From positions 27,282 to 91,281 of the forward strand of contig BPJO01000016.1 in NCBI GenBank assembly GCA_026004655.1: a DNA stretch of 64,000 nucleotides. Direction: 5' to 3'. Of the stretch, positions 42,695 to 53,107 are shown one piece after another. Source of the stretch: Phycisphaerae bacterium. Its GTDB lineage: Bacteria; Planctomycetota; Phycisphaerae; Tepidisphaerales; Tepidisphaeraceae. The translations under genes were made by a program, and so were the position numbers. Every line of letters starts with the position of its first letter. Position 1 is the first letter of the stretch. The notes beneath the pieces were generated by a model, which saw only the letters and a list, made by a program, of their open reading frames with translations, ran no database searches and was not told the origin of the DNA.

Positions 42695-44737
42695 ATGCTA
42701 CCTTGTTATAGCGGACGGATCCCCAACGTGAGTCAAGCTACTGTCACCCCTGCCGAAGTCGCGAATCAAGAAACACATTCGAACCCCCCGGTTGATCTAT
42801 CGAACCGTCGGTTATTTTTCTGGATGTTCCGGTTCGTTCGTCCGGTCTGGACGATGGCATTGTTGTCGTGTGTGTATCTGACCGTTTCAATTGCGGTAGA
42901 GGTTTTTACCCTTCAGCTGACCGGAGAAACGATCAACCACATCAAGTCCATCAGTCTGCACGACCCGGCGGGGGCATCAGGACTGACCCTTCGACAATGG
43001 TTTTTCAGTTATGACAATCCCGACGCCGCCCAATTAAGATGGTTATTGACACTTTTGCTCCTGGCGGTGTCGGGAATGGCTGTACTGCGGTACCTGCGTG
43101 AGGTGCAGAACACGCGGTTCAGCATGTCGATGGTTTATTACATCCGCGAAGCCGTTTACGACAAAATCCAACGGGTGGGGTTCGGTTTCCATGACGCCAT
43201 TTCGTCCGGTCAGTTGATCAATCGGTCGTTGTCGGACCTGAATAATGTCCGAACGTTCGTTCAGAGCGCTTTGCTTCTGACTCTCGAAATCGTTCTGGTG
43301 GTCGGGGGATATATTTTACTGATTCTGAAGATGTCGCCGTGGGTGGCTTTGTTAGCGCTGGCGCCGTTGCCCATCTGGGTGCTTTACATTCTACGGTTCA
43401 GCAAAAAAGTTCAACCGGTCGCCAAAGCCGTTCTCGAAGCCGAAGACAAATCCATCCAAGTCTTGACCGAAAACATCGCCGGGGTGCACGTGGTCAAGGC
43501 CTTTGCCACGCAAGCACAGGAAATCCGCAAGTTCCGGGCGGCCACCGATTCGTTCCAGAGACGGTTGATGAACCGGGTCCGACTGTTTGCCAATTTTCAA
43601 CCGGTGATCCGGTCGATCGCGTCGGCGTCTCATTTGTCCCTGTTTTTTGTCGCAGGGACATTGATCATCATCAACAAATCCAAGGGGCTTGCTACGATGA
43701 ACGTCGGCGACCTGACGATCCTTGGCGGGGCGATGGGCGCGATCCTTGCGCGTCTGCAACAAGTCGCCACGATCAATGAACAGTACCAGAACGCCATCGT
43801 TTCGGCCCGACGACTCTACGAAGTGATCAATGCCCGACCCACCGTCCCCGAAAAACCCGACGCCATTCCCTTACCCGTCAACGGGACCGGAGAAGTGGAG
43901 TTCGAACACGTTTATTTCGGTTACGGACGGGGAAAAGACGTGCTCCACGACCTGACGTTCAAAATCCCCGGGGGAAGTGTTGTCGCGATCGTCGGACCGA
44001 CCGGAGCGGGCAAAAGCTCGATGGTCAATCTGATTGCCCGATTTTATGACCCCCGTTCAGGAGTCATTCGTATTGACGGGATCGATCTGCGTGACCTCAA
44101 ACTCGCGGATCTTCGGAGCAAGGTGAGCTTCGTCTTTCAGGAAACGTACCTGTTCAGCGACACGGTCGCAGCCAACATTGCTTACGGACGTCCGGGCATC
44201 AGTCGCGGGGAAGTCGAAGCCGCTGCCCGTCTAGCACAAGCCCATGACTTTATCCAGACGATGCCTCAGGGGTATGACACGCTGCTTGGTGAACGCGGGA
44301 CCAATCTGTCCGGGGGCCAGCGTCAACGACTGGCGATCGCGCGGGCGATCGTCACCAACCCCAGGATCCTGATCCTCGACGACGCTACCGCCGCGATCGA
44401 CCCCGAAACCGAAGACCTGATCCGACGGGGAATGCGCCTGACACTTTTCGGACGCACCACGTTCATTATCGCACATCGTATCAGTACGGTGAAAACGGCC
44501 GACCTGGTTCTGGTCATGGAACAGGGAAGGATCACTCAGATGGGCACCCACGAGCAGCTGATGACGCGATCAGGTCATTATCGAGACATCGCGCTTGCGC
44601 AGTTGTCGGATGAGGAGAAAGTCGTTCCGGAGCAGGCACCCAGCCACATGGACCGTGTCAAGGATCCTCAGGTGGTCCAGGCCGCGGTCCGGACCGCAGG
44701 GAGAGAAAATCCGGCGGAACTGGAGGAAACCCCGTGA
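42695..44737 (+). CDS. ABC exporter half-transporter with degenerate Walker B
   Basis: A half-transporter of about 680 residues (six membrane helices, then an ATPase). Membrane domain about 45-360; nucleotide domain from about 400 with Walker A GPTGAGKSS, Q loop FQETYLFSDTVAANI, signature LSGGQ, Walker B LILDDATAAID and the H loop IAHRIS. Walker B ends DD instead of DE, so the catalytic Glu is missing. With its partner, which has a canonical Walker B and an altered signature, it forms one consensus and one degenerate ATP site, as in heterodimeric exporters such as TM287/288. Start uncertain: ATG at 42695 or GTG at 42728. It overlaps its partner by four bases. The cargo is unknown. Confidence 0.88.
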   Translation: MLPCYSGRIPNVSQATVTPAEVANQETHSNPPVDLSNRRLFFWMFRFVRPVWTMALLSCVYLTVSIAVEVFTLQLTGETINHIKSISLHDPAGASGLTLRQWFFSYDNPDAAQLRWLLTLLLLAVSGMAVLRYLREVQNTRFSMSMVYYIREAVYDKIQRVGFGFHDAISSGQLINRSLSDLNNVRTFVQSALLLTLEIVLVVGGYILLILKMSPWVALLALAPLPIWVLYILRFSKKVQPVAKAVLEAEDKSIQVLTENIAGVHVVKAFATQAQEIRKFRAATDSFQRRLMNRVRLFANFQPVIRSIASASHLSLFFVAGTLIIINKSKGLATMNVGDLTILGGAMGAILARLQQVATINEQYQNAIVSARRLYEVINARPTVPEKPDAIPLPVNGTGEVEFEHVYFGYGRGKDVLHDLTFKIPGGSVVAIVGPTGAGKSSMVNLIARFYDPRSGVIRIDGIDLRDLKLADLRSKVSFVFQETYLFSDTVAANIAYGRPGISRGEVEAAARLAQAHDFIQTMPQGYDTLLGERGTNLSGGQRQRLAIARAIVTNPRILILDDATAAIDPETEDLIRRGMRLTLFGRTTFIIAHRISTVKTADLVLVMEQGRITQMGTHEQLMTRSGHYRDIALAQLSDEEKVVPEQAPSHMDRVKDPQVVQAAVRTAGRENPAELEETP

Positions 44738-46665
44738 CAACGTTGTTGAGTCGTCTGCGTGCCCGAAAGGGGTCGTCCGCCCCGGATCCGCTAACATCGG
44801 ACGAGGAATCGCGGTATCGCCCGATCGAATGGTCCCTTATCCGCAAACTGCTACGTACGTTGGCACCTTATAAATGGCAGTACGCACTGGGCATCTCGGT
44901 CGCGTGGACGCACGTCATGATGGATCTGATGGGCCCTCAGTTTGTCGGTACGATCGTCAATTTTATCGGGGATATCCTCGGTGAAACGGCCCGCGGACAG
45001 AGTTCGGGATTCGTGGAATGGGGGTTTAAAAAGTTCACGGGTCCGATTGTACCTGCCGATCTGTCCGTCACCCAAGCGATCGGATATCTATCGGTCATCA
45101 TCGCGATTTGGGCATTGACCGTCGCGCTATCGGTCATTCTCCAAAGGTGGGCGATCCTGATCATGGTCCGGACCGGGGAAAATGTTCAATTCTTTTTCAG
45201 AAGGGCCCTTTTCGAGCACCTGCAAAAGCTGGACATGAGCTTTTACGACAAGACCAAGCTCGGTCGGATCATCAGTCGGTGCACCAGCGACATCGGTGGT
45301 ATGCGGGAGGTCAATGTCTGGGGCATCGCGCACATCGTCATTCAGGGTAGTTCGATGCTGATCGCTAGTGCCATGCTTTGGTATACCGATTGGCGATTGT
45401 TCGTCTCGGTGGTCTGGTTGGGTCCGGTATTGTTTCTGGTGAATCGGTATTTCATCAAACGTTCTGCTGTAAGGTGGCAGGTGGTTCGAGAGGGTTTTAC
45501 CCGCGTCAGCACGAATCTAGCGGAGAACATCAATGGTATGCGGGTGGTGACGGCGTTCAACCGTCAGGACCCGAACCTGGCCGTCTTTAATCGGCTTCAG
45601 GTGAATAACACCACCAACAACCTGTCGGCAGCCCGTTTGAACGGAACGTATCAACCGACGCTCGAGGTCATTCGGTACGTCGGACGGGGGATTATTCTGG
45701 TATACGGGGGATATCTGATCGCGTCAGGTCAGATGCAGGATCGAGGCGTCGGGGCGGTCGTTCAGGCTTACCTTTACTGGGACTGGTTCATGAACCCGAT
45801 CTTGGTTCTGGGCAATTTTTACAACCAGCTGATGATGGCCATGGCCGGGGCCGAGCGTGTCTTTGCACTTCTGGAAACCCAACCCCGGGTCACCGACACC
45901 CCCGACGCCAAACCTTTACCCCGCATTCAGGGATTTGTCCGGTTCGAGAACGTCACCTTTGGTTATGATCCGGACCGACCCGTCCTTCACGACATCGATT
46001 TTGAGGCCCGACCCGGTCAGATGTTTGCACTTGTCGGGCACACCGGTAGCGGGAAAAGCTCAATCATTTCTCTGATCGCACGTTTTTACCAACCCCAAAA
46101 GGGACGCATTCTGATCGACGGTCATGATATTCGTTATGTCACCGGAGAATCCCTCCACCGACAGATGGGGCTTGTCCTTCAAGTGAATTATCTGTTTTCC
46201 GGAACGGTCCTGGACAACATCCGTTACGCCAGACCCCAAGCCACCGAAGCCCAAGTGATCGAAGCCGCCAAACAGCTAGGCACATGGGACGCGATTGCCT
46301 CTCTGAAAAATGGTCTTGAAACCGATGTCGGTGAACGTGGCGCCAACATGTCGCTCGGACAACGTCAGTTGATCTGTTTTACCCGTGCTTACCTGGCCGA
46401 CCCGCGGATCTTCATGCTCGACGAAGCCACCAGCGCGGTCGATACCGGGACCGAGCAACTCATTCAACGATCCCTCGAACGACTCCTCCAAGGTCGAACC
46501 ACGTTTGTGGTCGCTCATCGACTCAGCACCATCCTCCGGTCCGACTGTATTCTGGTCATGGATCAGGGACGGTTGATCGAACGAGGTACTCATGCCGAGC
46601 TGATCTCCCGAGGGGGCAAATACGCCCATCTGTATCACCAATTTGCTCATTCCACAGCCGACTGA
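44734..46665 (+). CDS. ABC exporter half-transporter with canonical Walker B
   Basis: A 643-residue partner. Six membrane helices lie in about 45-330; the ATPase domain (about 385-643) has Walker A GHTGSGKSS, Walker B IFMLDEATSAVD and the H loop VAHRLS, but its signature is MSLGQ, not LSGGQ. Both LSGGQ (from the partner) and this Walker B make the working site; the mate pair of DD Walker B and MSLGQ makes the silent site. It begins with GTG in the GTGA overlap with the upstream stop, which is a sign of translational coupling. Exporters of this class move lipids, peptides or drugs across the inner membrane. Confidence 0.92.
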   Translation: MTTLLSRLRARKGSSAPDPLTSDEESRYRPIEWSLIRKLLRTLAPYKWQYALGISVAWTHVMMDLMGPQFVGTIVNFIGDILGETARGQSSGFVEWGFKKFTGPIVPADLSVTQAIGYLSVIIAIWALTVALSVILQRWAILIMVRTGENVQFFFRRALFEHLQKLDMSFYDKTKLGRIISRCTSDIGGMREVNVWGIAHIVIQGSSMLIASAMLWYTDWRLFVSVVWLGPVLFLVNRYFIKRSAVRWQVVREGFTRVSTNLAENINGMRVVTAFNRQDPNLAVFNRLQVNNTTNNLSAARLNGTYQPTLEVIRYVGRGIILVYGGYLIASGQMQDRGVGAVVQAYLYWDWFMNPILVLGNFYNQLMMAMAGAERVFALLETQPRVTDTPDAKPLPRIQGFVRFENVTFGYDPDRPVLHDIDFEARPGQMFALVGHTGSGKSSIISLIARFYQPQKGRILIDGHDIRYVTGESLHRQMGLVLQVNYLFSGTVLDNIRYARPQATEAQVIEAAKQLGTWDAIASLKNGLETDVGERGANMSLGQRQLICFTRAYLADPRIFMLDEATSAVDTGTEQLIQRSLERLLQGRTTFVVAHRLSTILRSDCILVMDQGRLIERGTHAELISRGGKYAHLYHQFAHSTAD

Positions 46666-46930
46666 CGGATCGGGCAAGGTCGTGTCGTGCACTAACGCGC
46701 TTCATCAGACCTCGATCGGTTTCTCGGACGAAACGATTTGGCCGGGGGATGAGTCAATAGGTCGCACTCTTGGACGTTCCGGGATTTGAATTCGATATCG
46801 AACCTGTTGACTCGCTCGGATAGAAAGAGGTTTATCGGTCCTCGGAAAGGTAAAAACTCCGGATCAGTTAACCGGTGTTGCACGAGAACCGAAGATACAG
46901 ATGAACGCAAGTGAGGTGTGCAAGCAAATG

Positions 46931-48148
46931 AGACTCAGTGCATCACAATGTCGTCGAGGATCTGTCATCATTTACGCGACGTTTGCAACATTTGCGATTG
47001 TGGGTTTCACCGCCTTAGCGGTGGACTGGGGACGGGTTCAACTGACTCGTTCCGAACTTCAAGCCGCTGCCGATGCCGCTGCACGGTATGCCGCTGCGGG
47101 ACTGCACAACACGATCGGTGGTGTCAGTGCCGCCCGTATGAACGCCTCTGCAGTAGTCGCTCAGAATAAGGCCGACGGACGGGCTATCACTTTCGATCCT
47201 GATCAGGATATGGAAGTGGGGATCTGGAATGCTTCGACCCGTACGTTTATCCCTAGCAACGATTTGTACTCGGTCAACGCTGTTCGTGTCACACTCAAGT
47301 GCGATCAAGACCGTCAGTCTGCAGTCCCGATGACGTTCCTGTCGATCCTAGGTCAACCCTATGCCAACGTGACAGCCACGTCGATCGCTGCGATCGACTA
47401 TTCCGGGGTCAGTGGAGGCGCGGGGATGGGACGATTCGAGTATTACATCCCCGCTACGAGCAACCCCTGGTTGGCCGGTGCCCCTCCCGGGACCGTCGCT
47501 AATCTTGGTAATCCTGCCAGAAACCCCGACTATGCCGGAACCCCATTTATCGATCCGGGGAATCAAAAGAATCCGGTCAACACACTTTTGGGTGTTGGTT
47601 CGAGTTCTTCCGAAGGCGCCAACACCTCCAACTGGGCTGCCTGGGGCGACTATGCTTCCAAAAAGAGTAGCCCCATCACTGCGGGCGGGATCTCGATCAT
47701 CCCGGGAAGCACCATCACTTTTGACGGGGTCAACGGTGGGGCCAACAACTTTTCCAGCACCACCGTCTATGACGCTGACGGGAATACCGGGTGGATTATC
47801 GGGAACTACAAAGGCAACGAAAACGGGATCGCCAACATCAAAGCGCCGATCAACTGCGTGATCGGTGTCTTCCTCGACGACGACGTACCCCCGAACAACA
47901 GTTATCCTCCCACACTCGATTTTTCGACCGCTTCGTCCCGTAATTTTGCTTCTCTCAAGCCCCAGCTCCGCCAACCCTTTTTCATCGGGGACGGGCGCAC
48001 CAGCACCGGCGAAGTGCAGCAATTTGTGGTCCCCCAAGGTGCCACCCGATTGTTCCTCGGAACCATGGACGGATGGGAATGGAGCAATAACGTCGGGGGG
48101 TTCAATGTCACCGCCCATATGACCGGTCGGATCATGACGGTGCGATAG
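46931..48148 (+). CDS. TadG/TadE-like secreted protein
   Basis: A 405-residue protein with the TadG-type N-terminus: RRGSVIIYATFATFAIVGFT then ALAVDWGRV, a membrane helix followed by the LQAAADAAARYAAAGL helix. Such proteins are minor pilins or anchors of the Flp/Tad pilus. After about residue 165 comes a large beta-rich domain with Gly/Asn-rich loops and no known family. The ATG at 46931 has AGGTG nine bases ahead; an ATG at 46901 is also in frame. No other tad genes are present, so it may be an isolated surface protein. The 265-base gap before it holds no visible signal. Confidence 0.78.
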   Translation, partial: RLSASQCRRGSVIIYATFATFAIVGFTALAVDWGRVQLTRSELQAAADAAARYAAAGLHNTIGGVSAARMNASAVVAQNKADGRAITFDPDQDMEVGIWNASTRTFIPSNDLYSVNAVRVTLKCDQDRQSAVPMTFLSILGQPYANVTATSIAAIDYSGVSGGAGMGRFEYYIPATSNPWLAGAPPGTVANLGNPARNPDYAGTPFIDPGNQKNPVNTLLGVGSSSSEGANTSNWAAWGDYASKKSSPITAGGISIIPGSTITFDGVNGGANNFSSTTVYDADGNTGWIIGNYKGNENGIANIKAPINCVIGVFLDDDVPPNNSYPPTLDFSTASSRNFASLKPQLRQPFFIGDGRTSTGEVQQFVVPQGATRLFLGTMDGWEWSNNVGGFNVTAHMTGRIMTVR

Positions 48149-48186
48149 ACCACCCGATGTCAGGACCCGTTTACCGATATCAGGCG

Positions 48187-49416
48187 CTAAACCCTTACCA
48201 CCCACAACAGGATCGTGACCACGACCGCGTTATTGAACGCGTGTGCGACCATCGGTCCGATCAGACTGCCCCGCCATTCCCGGATCCAGGACAAGATCAA
48301 ACCGATCGTGCACAACGTCGGAATCGCGATCCACCCTTGCGGATGAATGGCAGCGAAAATCAACCCGTTGATCAGACCGCTGGACAAGACCCCTCGTTTC
48401 GCCCGTAGGTGTGTGAACAAAAACCCCCGGAACATGACTTCTTCGGTCACCGGCGCGAACACCGCTGCCAACAGATAGATCCACACCGGATGAACTTCTC
48501 CCAGCATCTGCTGGATCGGGTGCGAAGCGTCCTGATGCGTCAACCGTTGAAGAAACAAGACCAGCACCAGCGTCAACGCCACCAGAGGCAGACACGCCAG
48601 ATAACCGGCCAGGCCGGCGACGACTTCTCTCAAAACGCCCCGACCACGGTGCAGACCGATGTCCCGAGACATCCGCACCCATCCCGTACCCCGAACCCCC
48701 GGCCAGAACAATCCGACCGCAAACGCGACCCCCAACGGGAGCATTCGTATCCCCAAAGAACCGTCCGACCCTTCCAAGGAATGAACCAAAACCGATCCGA
48801 ACAAATACACGATTAACCAGACCGCAAAGGCTTCGATATACACTCCGACCTGACCCTGCGGACGAACCCCGACCAGACGCAACCCGCCGGTCATGATCCC
48901 GATCACCGCCCCGATGCCCAGCGCCAGTCCCAAAGCCCCGATCGCCAGACCTGTCCCCGCGGCCAGGACGATCCTACGAAACACCCGATCGGCCTGTTCG
49001 ATCGCCCGGGGGCGTGTGACCGGATCCGCCAGCGTTGCCGACCACGGATATTGTCTTGACCATTCCTCAGACAAGTCGGACACCGGCAACGGTTGATCCA
49101 AAACCACCGATTTCACAACCTTTGCCGCGGTCCGCTGACCGGTGTTGACTGCTTGCCGGATCAGCTGTTCCGTCAGGGATGAGGCACTGGTCTGCATCGC
49201 ACGGGAGGCGCCGAGGGTGTATCGGGCCTGGAGTTCAAACATCACGTCCTGGGACAAAACCGTCTGCGAAGGATCGTCCGCTCGAACCGACAGATTCATC
49301 AACACCAATAAACCCGATATCATCATCACGATCACCCATGCCAACGCGGCAAGACCGATCGAACGGTTGGGATCGGGACTCGAAGATAAATCGGGCGGGG
49401 TCGGAATCGACATCAT
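48187..49416 (-). CDS. CPBP-family intramembrane metalloprotease
   Basis: A 409-residue membrane protein with seven to eight helices. The C-terminal half contains the CPBP (Abi/CAAX protease) motifs EEVMFRGFLF (glutamate pair and Arg), FAAIHPQG (His) and AHAFNNAVV (His and Asn). The N-terminal part has one membrane segment and a soluble helical stretch (about 50-150). Family members cleave prenylated or peptide precursors, or protect from bacteriocins; the substrate here is unknown. It lies convergent with the TadG-like gene and upstream of gyrA on the opposite orientation of flow, with a 48-base gap. Confidence 0.88.
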   Translation of the reverse strand: MMSIPTPPDLSSSPDPNRSIGLAALAWVIVMMISGLLVLMNLSVRADDPSQTVLSQDVMFELQARYTLGASRAMQTSASSLTEQLIRQAVNTGQRTAAKVVKSVVLDQPLPVSDLSEEWSRQYPWSATLADPVTRPRAIEQADRVFRRIVLAAGTGLAIGALGLALGIGAVIGIMTGGLRLVGVRPQGQVGVYIEAFAVWLIVYLFGSVLVHSLEGSDGSLGIRMLPLGVAFAVGLFWPGVRGTGWVRMSRDIGLHRGRGVLREVVAGLAGYLACLPLVALTLVLVLFLQRLTHQDASHPIQQMLGEVHPVWIYLLAAVFAPVTEEVMFRGFLFTHLRAKRGVLSSGLINGLIFAAIHPQGWIAIPTLCTIGLILSWIREWRGSLIGPMVAHAFNNAVVVTILLWVVRV

Positions 49417-49464
49417 CCCTCGATGCTAGGCGAGATTGCGAGATTGAAAGCAATAAACCAGAGT

Positions 49465-52109
49465 TTATTCATTCGTCACGTTCGACGAGGCATCGGGGAC
49501 ATCCGCAATACCGTCGTCTGCGAGTGGATCCGACGCGGGGGTCGGGGTTTCCGAGGCATCGTCGGATTCTTCATCGGTCTTTTCCACCCGTGCCATCGCC
49601 ACGAGCCGGTCACCGGGGTCGAGGTTAATCAGTTTTACCCCGGCTGCGTTGCGACCGGTTTCACGGATTTCGCTGACCCGGGTGCGCATGAGGATCCCTT
49701 TTTCAGTGATCAGCATCAACTGGTCTTCGGGACTGACGATCAGCATTCCCACGACGGCCCCGTTACGGTCGGTGGTCTTGATATTGATCACTCCCTTGCC
49801 CCCGCGGCGGATCAGTCGGTATTCGCCTATGGGGGTGCGCTTACCGAAACCGTTCTCGCTGGCCGTCAGGACCATCGTTGATTTGGGGTCTGAACCTGCG
49901 GGGACAACGATCATGGACACCACGATGTCGTCGCCTTCGAGTTCGATTCCTTTGACCCCCGAGGCAGGTCGTCCCATCGCCCGGACGTCACTTTCGTTGA
50001 AACGGATCGCCATTCCGCCTCGCGTGCCCAACAGGATCTGGTCCTGGGGGGTACACAAGTGGACCGCGATCAGAGAGTCGTTTTCTTCCAGACCGATCGC
50101 GATGATCCCTCGCGACTGAATGTTGGCATAGGCCTTCAGAACTGTCTTCTTGACCGTGCCCCGCTCGGTACAGAACATCAAAAACTGTTCGTCGGCTTCG
50201 AAGTCGCGGATCGCGAGCACACTGGCGATTTTTTCCCCCTCTTGGAACTCCAACAGGTTGGCCACCGATCGACCGGCAGAGGTGCGGCTCAGTTCGGGGA
50301 TGTCAAACACCCGTCGTTCGTACACCCGACCTTTGTTGGTGAAAAATAGCATGTAATCGTGCGTATTGGCGATGAACAGATGTTCGACAAAGTCTCCTTC
50401 GCGGTTTTCGCTGCCTTTGATTCCCCGTCCACCTCGACCTTGAGCCCGGTAGGTGTCCACGGGTGTTCGTTTCACGTACCCGTTGTGGCTGATCGTGACG
50501 ACCACGTCTTCCTGCTGGATCAATTTTTCTCTATCGACAATCCCCCCGGCTTCAGCATCGATGAGGGTTCGACGGTCGTCGCCATATTTTTCCTTCAGTT
50601 CGATCGTGTCGGCGACGATAATGTCCAGCACACGTCGTTCGTCAGAGAGGATCAATTGATATTCCTCGATCTGTTCAGAGACTTCGCGGTATTCGCGGGT
50701 AAGTCGCTCGATTTCCAGTCCCACGAGCTGGATCAGTTGTAGACGTCCGATGGCTTCGGCTTGTGCCTGGGAGAGCATGACCCCCTGCTGGGAACGTTCC
50801 AGAAACGATGCAGGAATCTGTGGGGCGTACCTATGATCGGGAACGATCCGGAATGCCCGTTGTCGCAATTTCTGAATCGCCTCTTCACGGGTCGTGCTGG
50901 AACGGATCAGTTTCACCACTTCGTCGATGTCGCAGACGGCATAGATCAGTCCTTCAAGAATGTGGGCCCGTTGGAGGGCTTTTCGTAGCAGAAACCGGGT
51001 CCGACGGGTGATGACGGTCTTTCGGTGCTCGATGAAGTGCTGGATCAGTTCCTTCAGTCCCATCGTACGGGGCTGACGATTCACCAGCGCGATGTTGATC
51101 ATGCTGATGGTGGTCTGGCACTGGGTGTACTGATAAAGCTGATTGATGACCACGTCGGGATCGGCGTCACGCTTGAGGTCGATGACGATCCGACACTTGT
51201 GCAACCGTCCGGATTCGTCGTTGCCCCCCGGCGATGTCAGTGATCTTGCCTTCGGCGATCTTTCCCTTGATGGTTTCGAGAATACTCTTTCGGAGCACGG
51301 TATAGGGCAGTTCGTCGATGACGATGGAGGTTCGACCGTTTTTTTCCTCCACGTGCAATTTACACCGGACGGTCAGACGTCCCGCGTCCGGTCGAATACC
51401 CATCCACGATCCCCCCGATTCCGCAGATGATCCCACCGGTCGGGAAATCCGGACCGGGAACGATTTTCATCAGATCGGCTAGCGTGCAGTCGGGGTGATC
51501 GATCACATGAATGATCGCGTCGCAGATCTCGCGCAGGTTGTGAGGTAGCAAATCACACGACATCCCCACGGCGATTCCGGTCGAACCATTGACCAGCAGA
51601 TTGGGAAACTTCGACGGAAGGACCGTCGGTTCCATCAGACGTTCGTCGTAGTTGGGCTGAAAATCGACCGTGTCGTATTCAAGGTCAGCCATCATTTCCA
51701 CTGTCGGGGGCGCCATACGGGCTTCGGTGTACCTCATCGCAGCCGGGTTGTCCCCGTCAGAGGAACCGAAGTTTCCCTGACCGTCGATCAGTTTGTATCG
51801 CATGTTCCACTCCTGGGCCATGCGTACGAGGGTCGGATAGATGACGGCTTCGCCGTGGGGGTGATAGTTTCCCGATGTGTCGCCAGCGATCTTGGCGCAT
51901 TTGATGTGTTTGCGTCCCGGGGTCAGGTTCAGGTCGTTCATCGCCACGAGAATGCGCCTCTGGGACGGTTTAAGACCGTCTCTGACGTCCGGGAGCGCAC
52001 GATCCATGATCGTGCTCATCGCGTAAGTCAGGTACGAATCCTGCAGCTCACGTTCGATGTTTAATTCTTCGATTCGTTCGGATTGGACCGGTGTGTTGGG
52101 GTCTGACAT
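49465..52109 (-). CDS. gyrA: DNA gyrase subunit A (two frame interruptions)
   Basis: The DNA-breaking subunit of gyrase. N-terminal domain with the active Tyr in [11 protein letters not shown]-terminal beta-pinwheel with the GyrA box in [20 protein letters not shown], which distinguishes it from ParC; acidic C-terminal tail. The quinolone pocket reads [15 protein letters not shown], with Ala and Pro at the positions of E. coli Ser83 and Asp87. The frame is broken twice: one surplus base in CCC at 51381-51383 (after YSTGRG) and one in CCCCCC at 51224-51229 (after TDIAG). Removing both gives 880 residues with [10 protein letters not shown] and [18 protein letters not shown] restored. Since gyrase is essential, sequence error is the likely cause. 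Start at 52109 with GAGGA ahead. No terminator was recognised; the rpsD terminator lies upstream. Confidence 0.93.
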
Positions 52110-52215
52110 CAGGTCCTCATTATCCCCGATTTCACACACACTCACAAGCACGCCGTGAAGATTTGACGATGCTTTTGTGACGTCCTGAGGGGGTGTTTTT
52201 GGTCCCCGACGGATA

Positions 52216-52254
52216 CAAAAAGACCGCCAGACCCATGGGTGAGGTCAGGCGGTC
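52216..52254 (-). terminator. Terminator of rpsD
   Basis: On the minus strand GACCGCC pairs with GGCGGTC around a loop that folds again on CCCATGGG, followed by TTTTTG. It separates rpsD from gyrA. Confidence 0.85.
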
Positions 52255-52284
52255 ATCTCTCATCGTATGCGGGGTCAGGACCGA

Positions 52285-52881
52285 TCAGCGATAGAACTCG
52301 ATGATCAGGTTCATATTGACTTCGAACGGGACATCATCCGGGGTGGGGTTACCGGTGATCTTGGCCGTCAGCTGCGCCGGATTCCAGTCGATCCAGGCCG
52401 GAACGGTGTGACCGGCTAACTGTTCCATGTTCTCCCGGAGCATTTTATGGGCTTTTTCCTTGAACGTGATGGTCATGCCCGGTTCGACGATGAAGCTGGC
52501 GATGTCGGTCTTTCGACCGTCCACCAACACGTGTCCGTGCGAAACGATCTGTCGGGTGGCCCAGATCGATTTGCCCACGCCTAATCGACGAAGGACATTG
52601 TCCAATCGACGTTCCAAAAGCTGCAACAGGGTGTTTCCGGTGTTACCTTTGCTGGTCTTGGCGATCCCGAGGAACCGTCGGAACTGTCTTTCAAGAACCC
52701 CGTAGTGGTATTTGAGCTTCTGCTTTTCGACCAGACGCACTCCGTATTCGGTGTTGCGTCGTCCGCGATACCCGTGCATTCCGGGAAGGGTCAGTTCGCC
52801 AGCGGTGTGTTTAGGAACGTCCGCGATCGGAACCCCCACCCGACGCGACAGACGGACTTTCGGTCCGGTATAACGTGCCAT
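52285..52881 (-). CDS. rpsD: 30S ribosomal protein S4
   Basis: A 198-residue ribosomal protein that nucleates 30S assembly on 16S rRNA. The N-terminus MARYTGPKVRLSRRVGVPI and the S4 RNA-binding domain (LERRLDNVLRRLG, then HGHVLVDGRKTDIASFIVEP) are standard. The short N-terminal part has no zinc-binding Cys, so it is the C-minus form. The start has GGAG ahead. Standing alone rather than in an alpha operon, it is flanked by its own terminator and by gyrA downstream. Confidence 0.97.
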   Translation of the reverse strand: MARYTGPKVRLSRRVGVPIADVPKHTAGELTLPGMHGYRGRRNTEYGVRLVEKQKLKYHYGVLERQFRRFLGIAKTSKGNTGNTLLQLLERRLDNVLRRLGVGKSIWATRQIVSHGHVLVDGRKTDIASFIVEPGMTITFKEKAHKMLRENMEQLAGHTVPAWIDWNPAQLTAKITGNPTPDDVPFEVNMNLIIEFYR

Positions 52882-53107
52882 GATTGACTCTCCTCAGGAC
52901 AGGCTTTGCCCGTCGGTCACGGATCATAACGACCGATCGAGAAAGCGACTCGTCGTCCGTCACATGGTCCTGAGGCATGTGGGCGACGTTCCCGACCCGT
53001 TCTTCGGACGTTCCGAAGACGATTGATCCTCCGGATCAGGGTCGGTCAATGTACCGGAACACGACCCGACATGCAAGAATCGACAAACCCCCGTAAACTG
53101 ACGTCGT

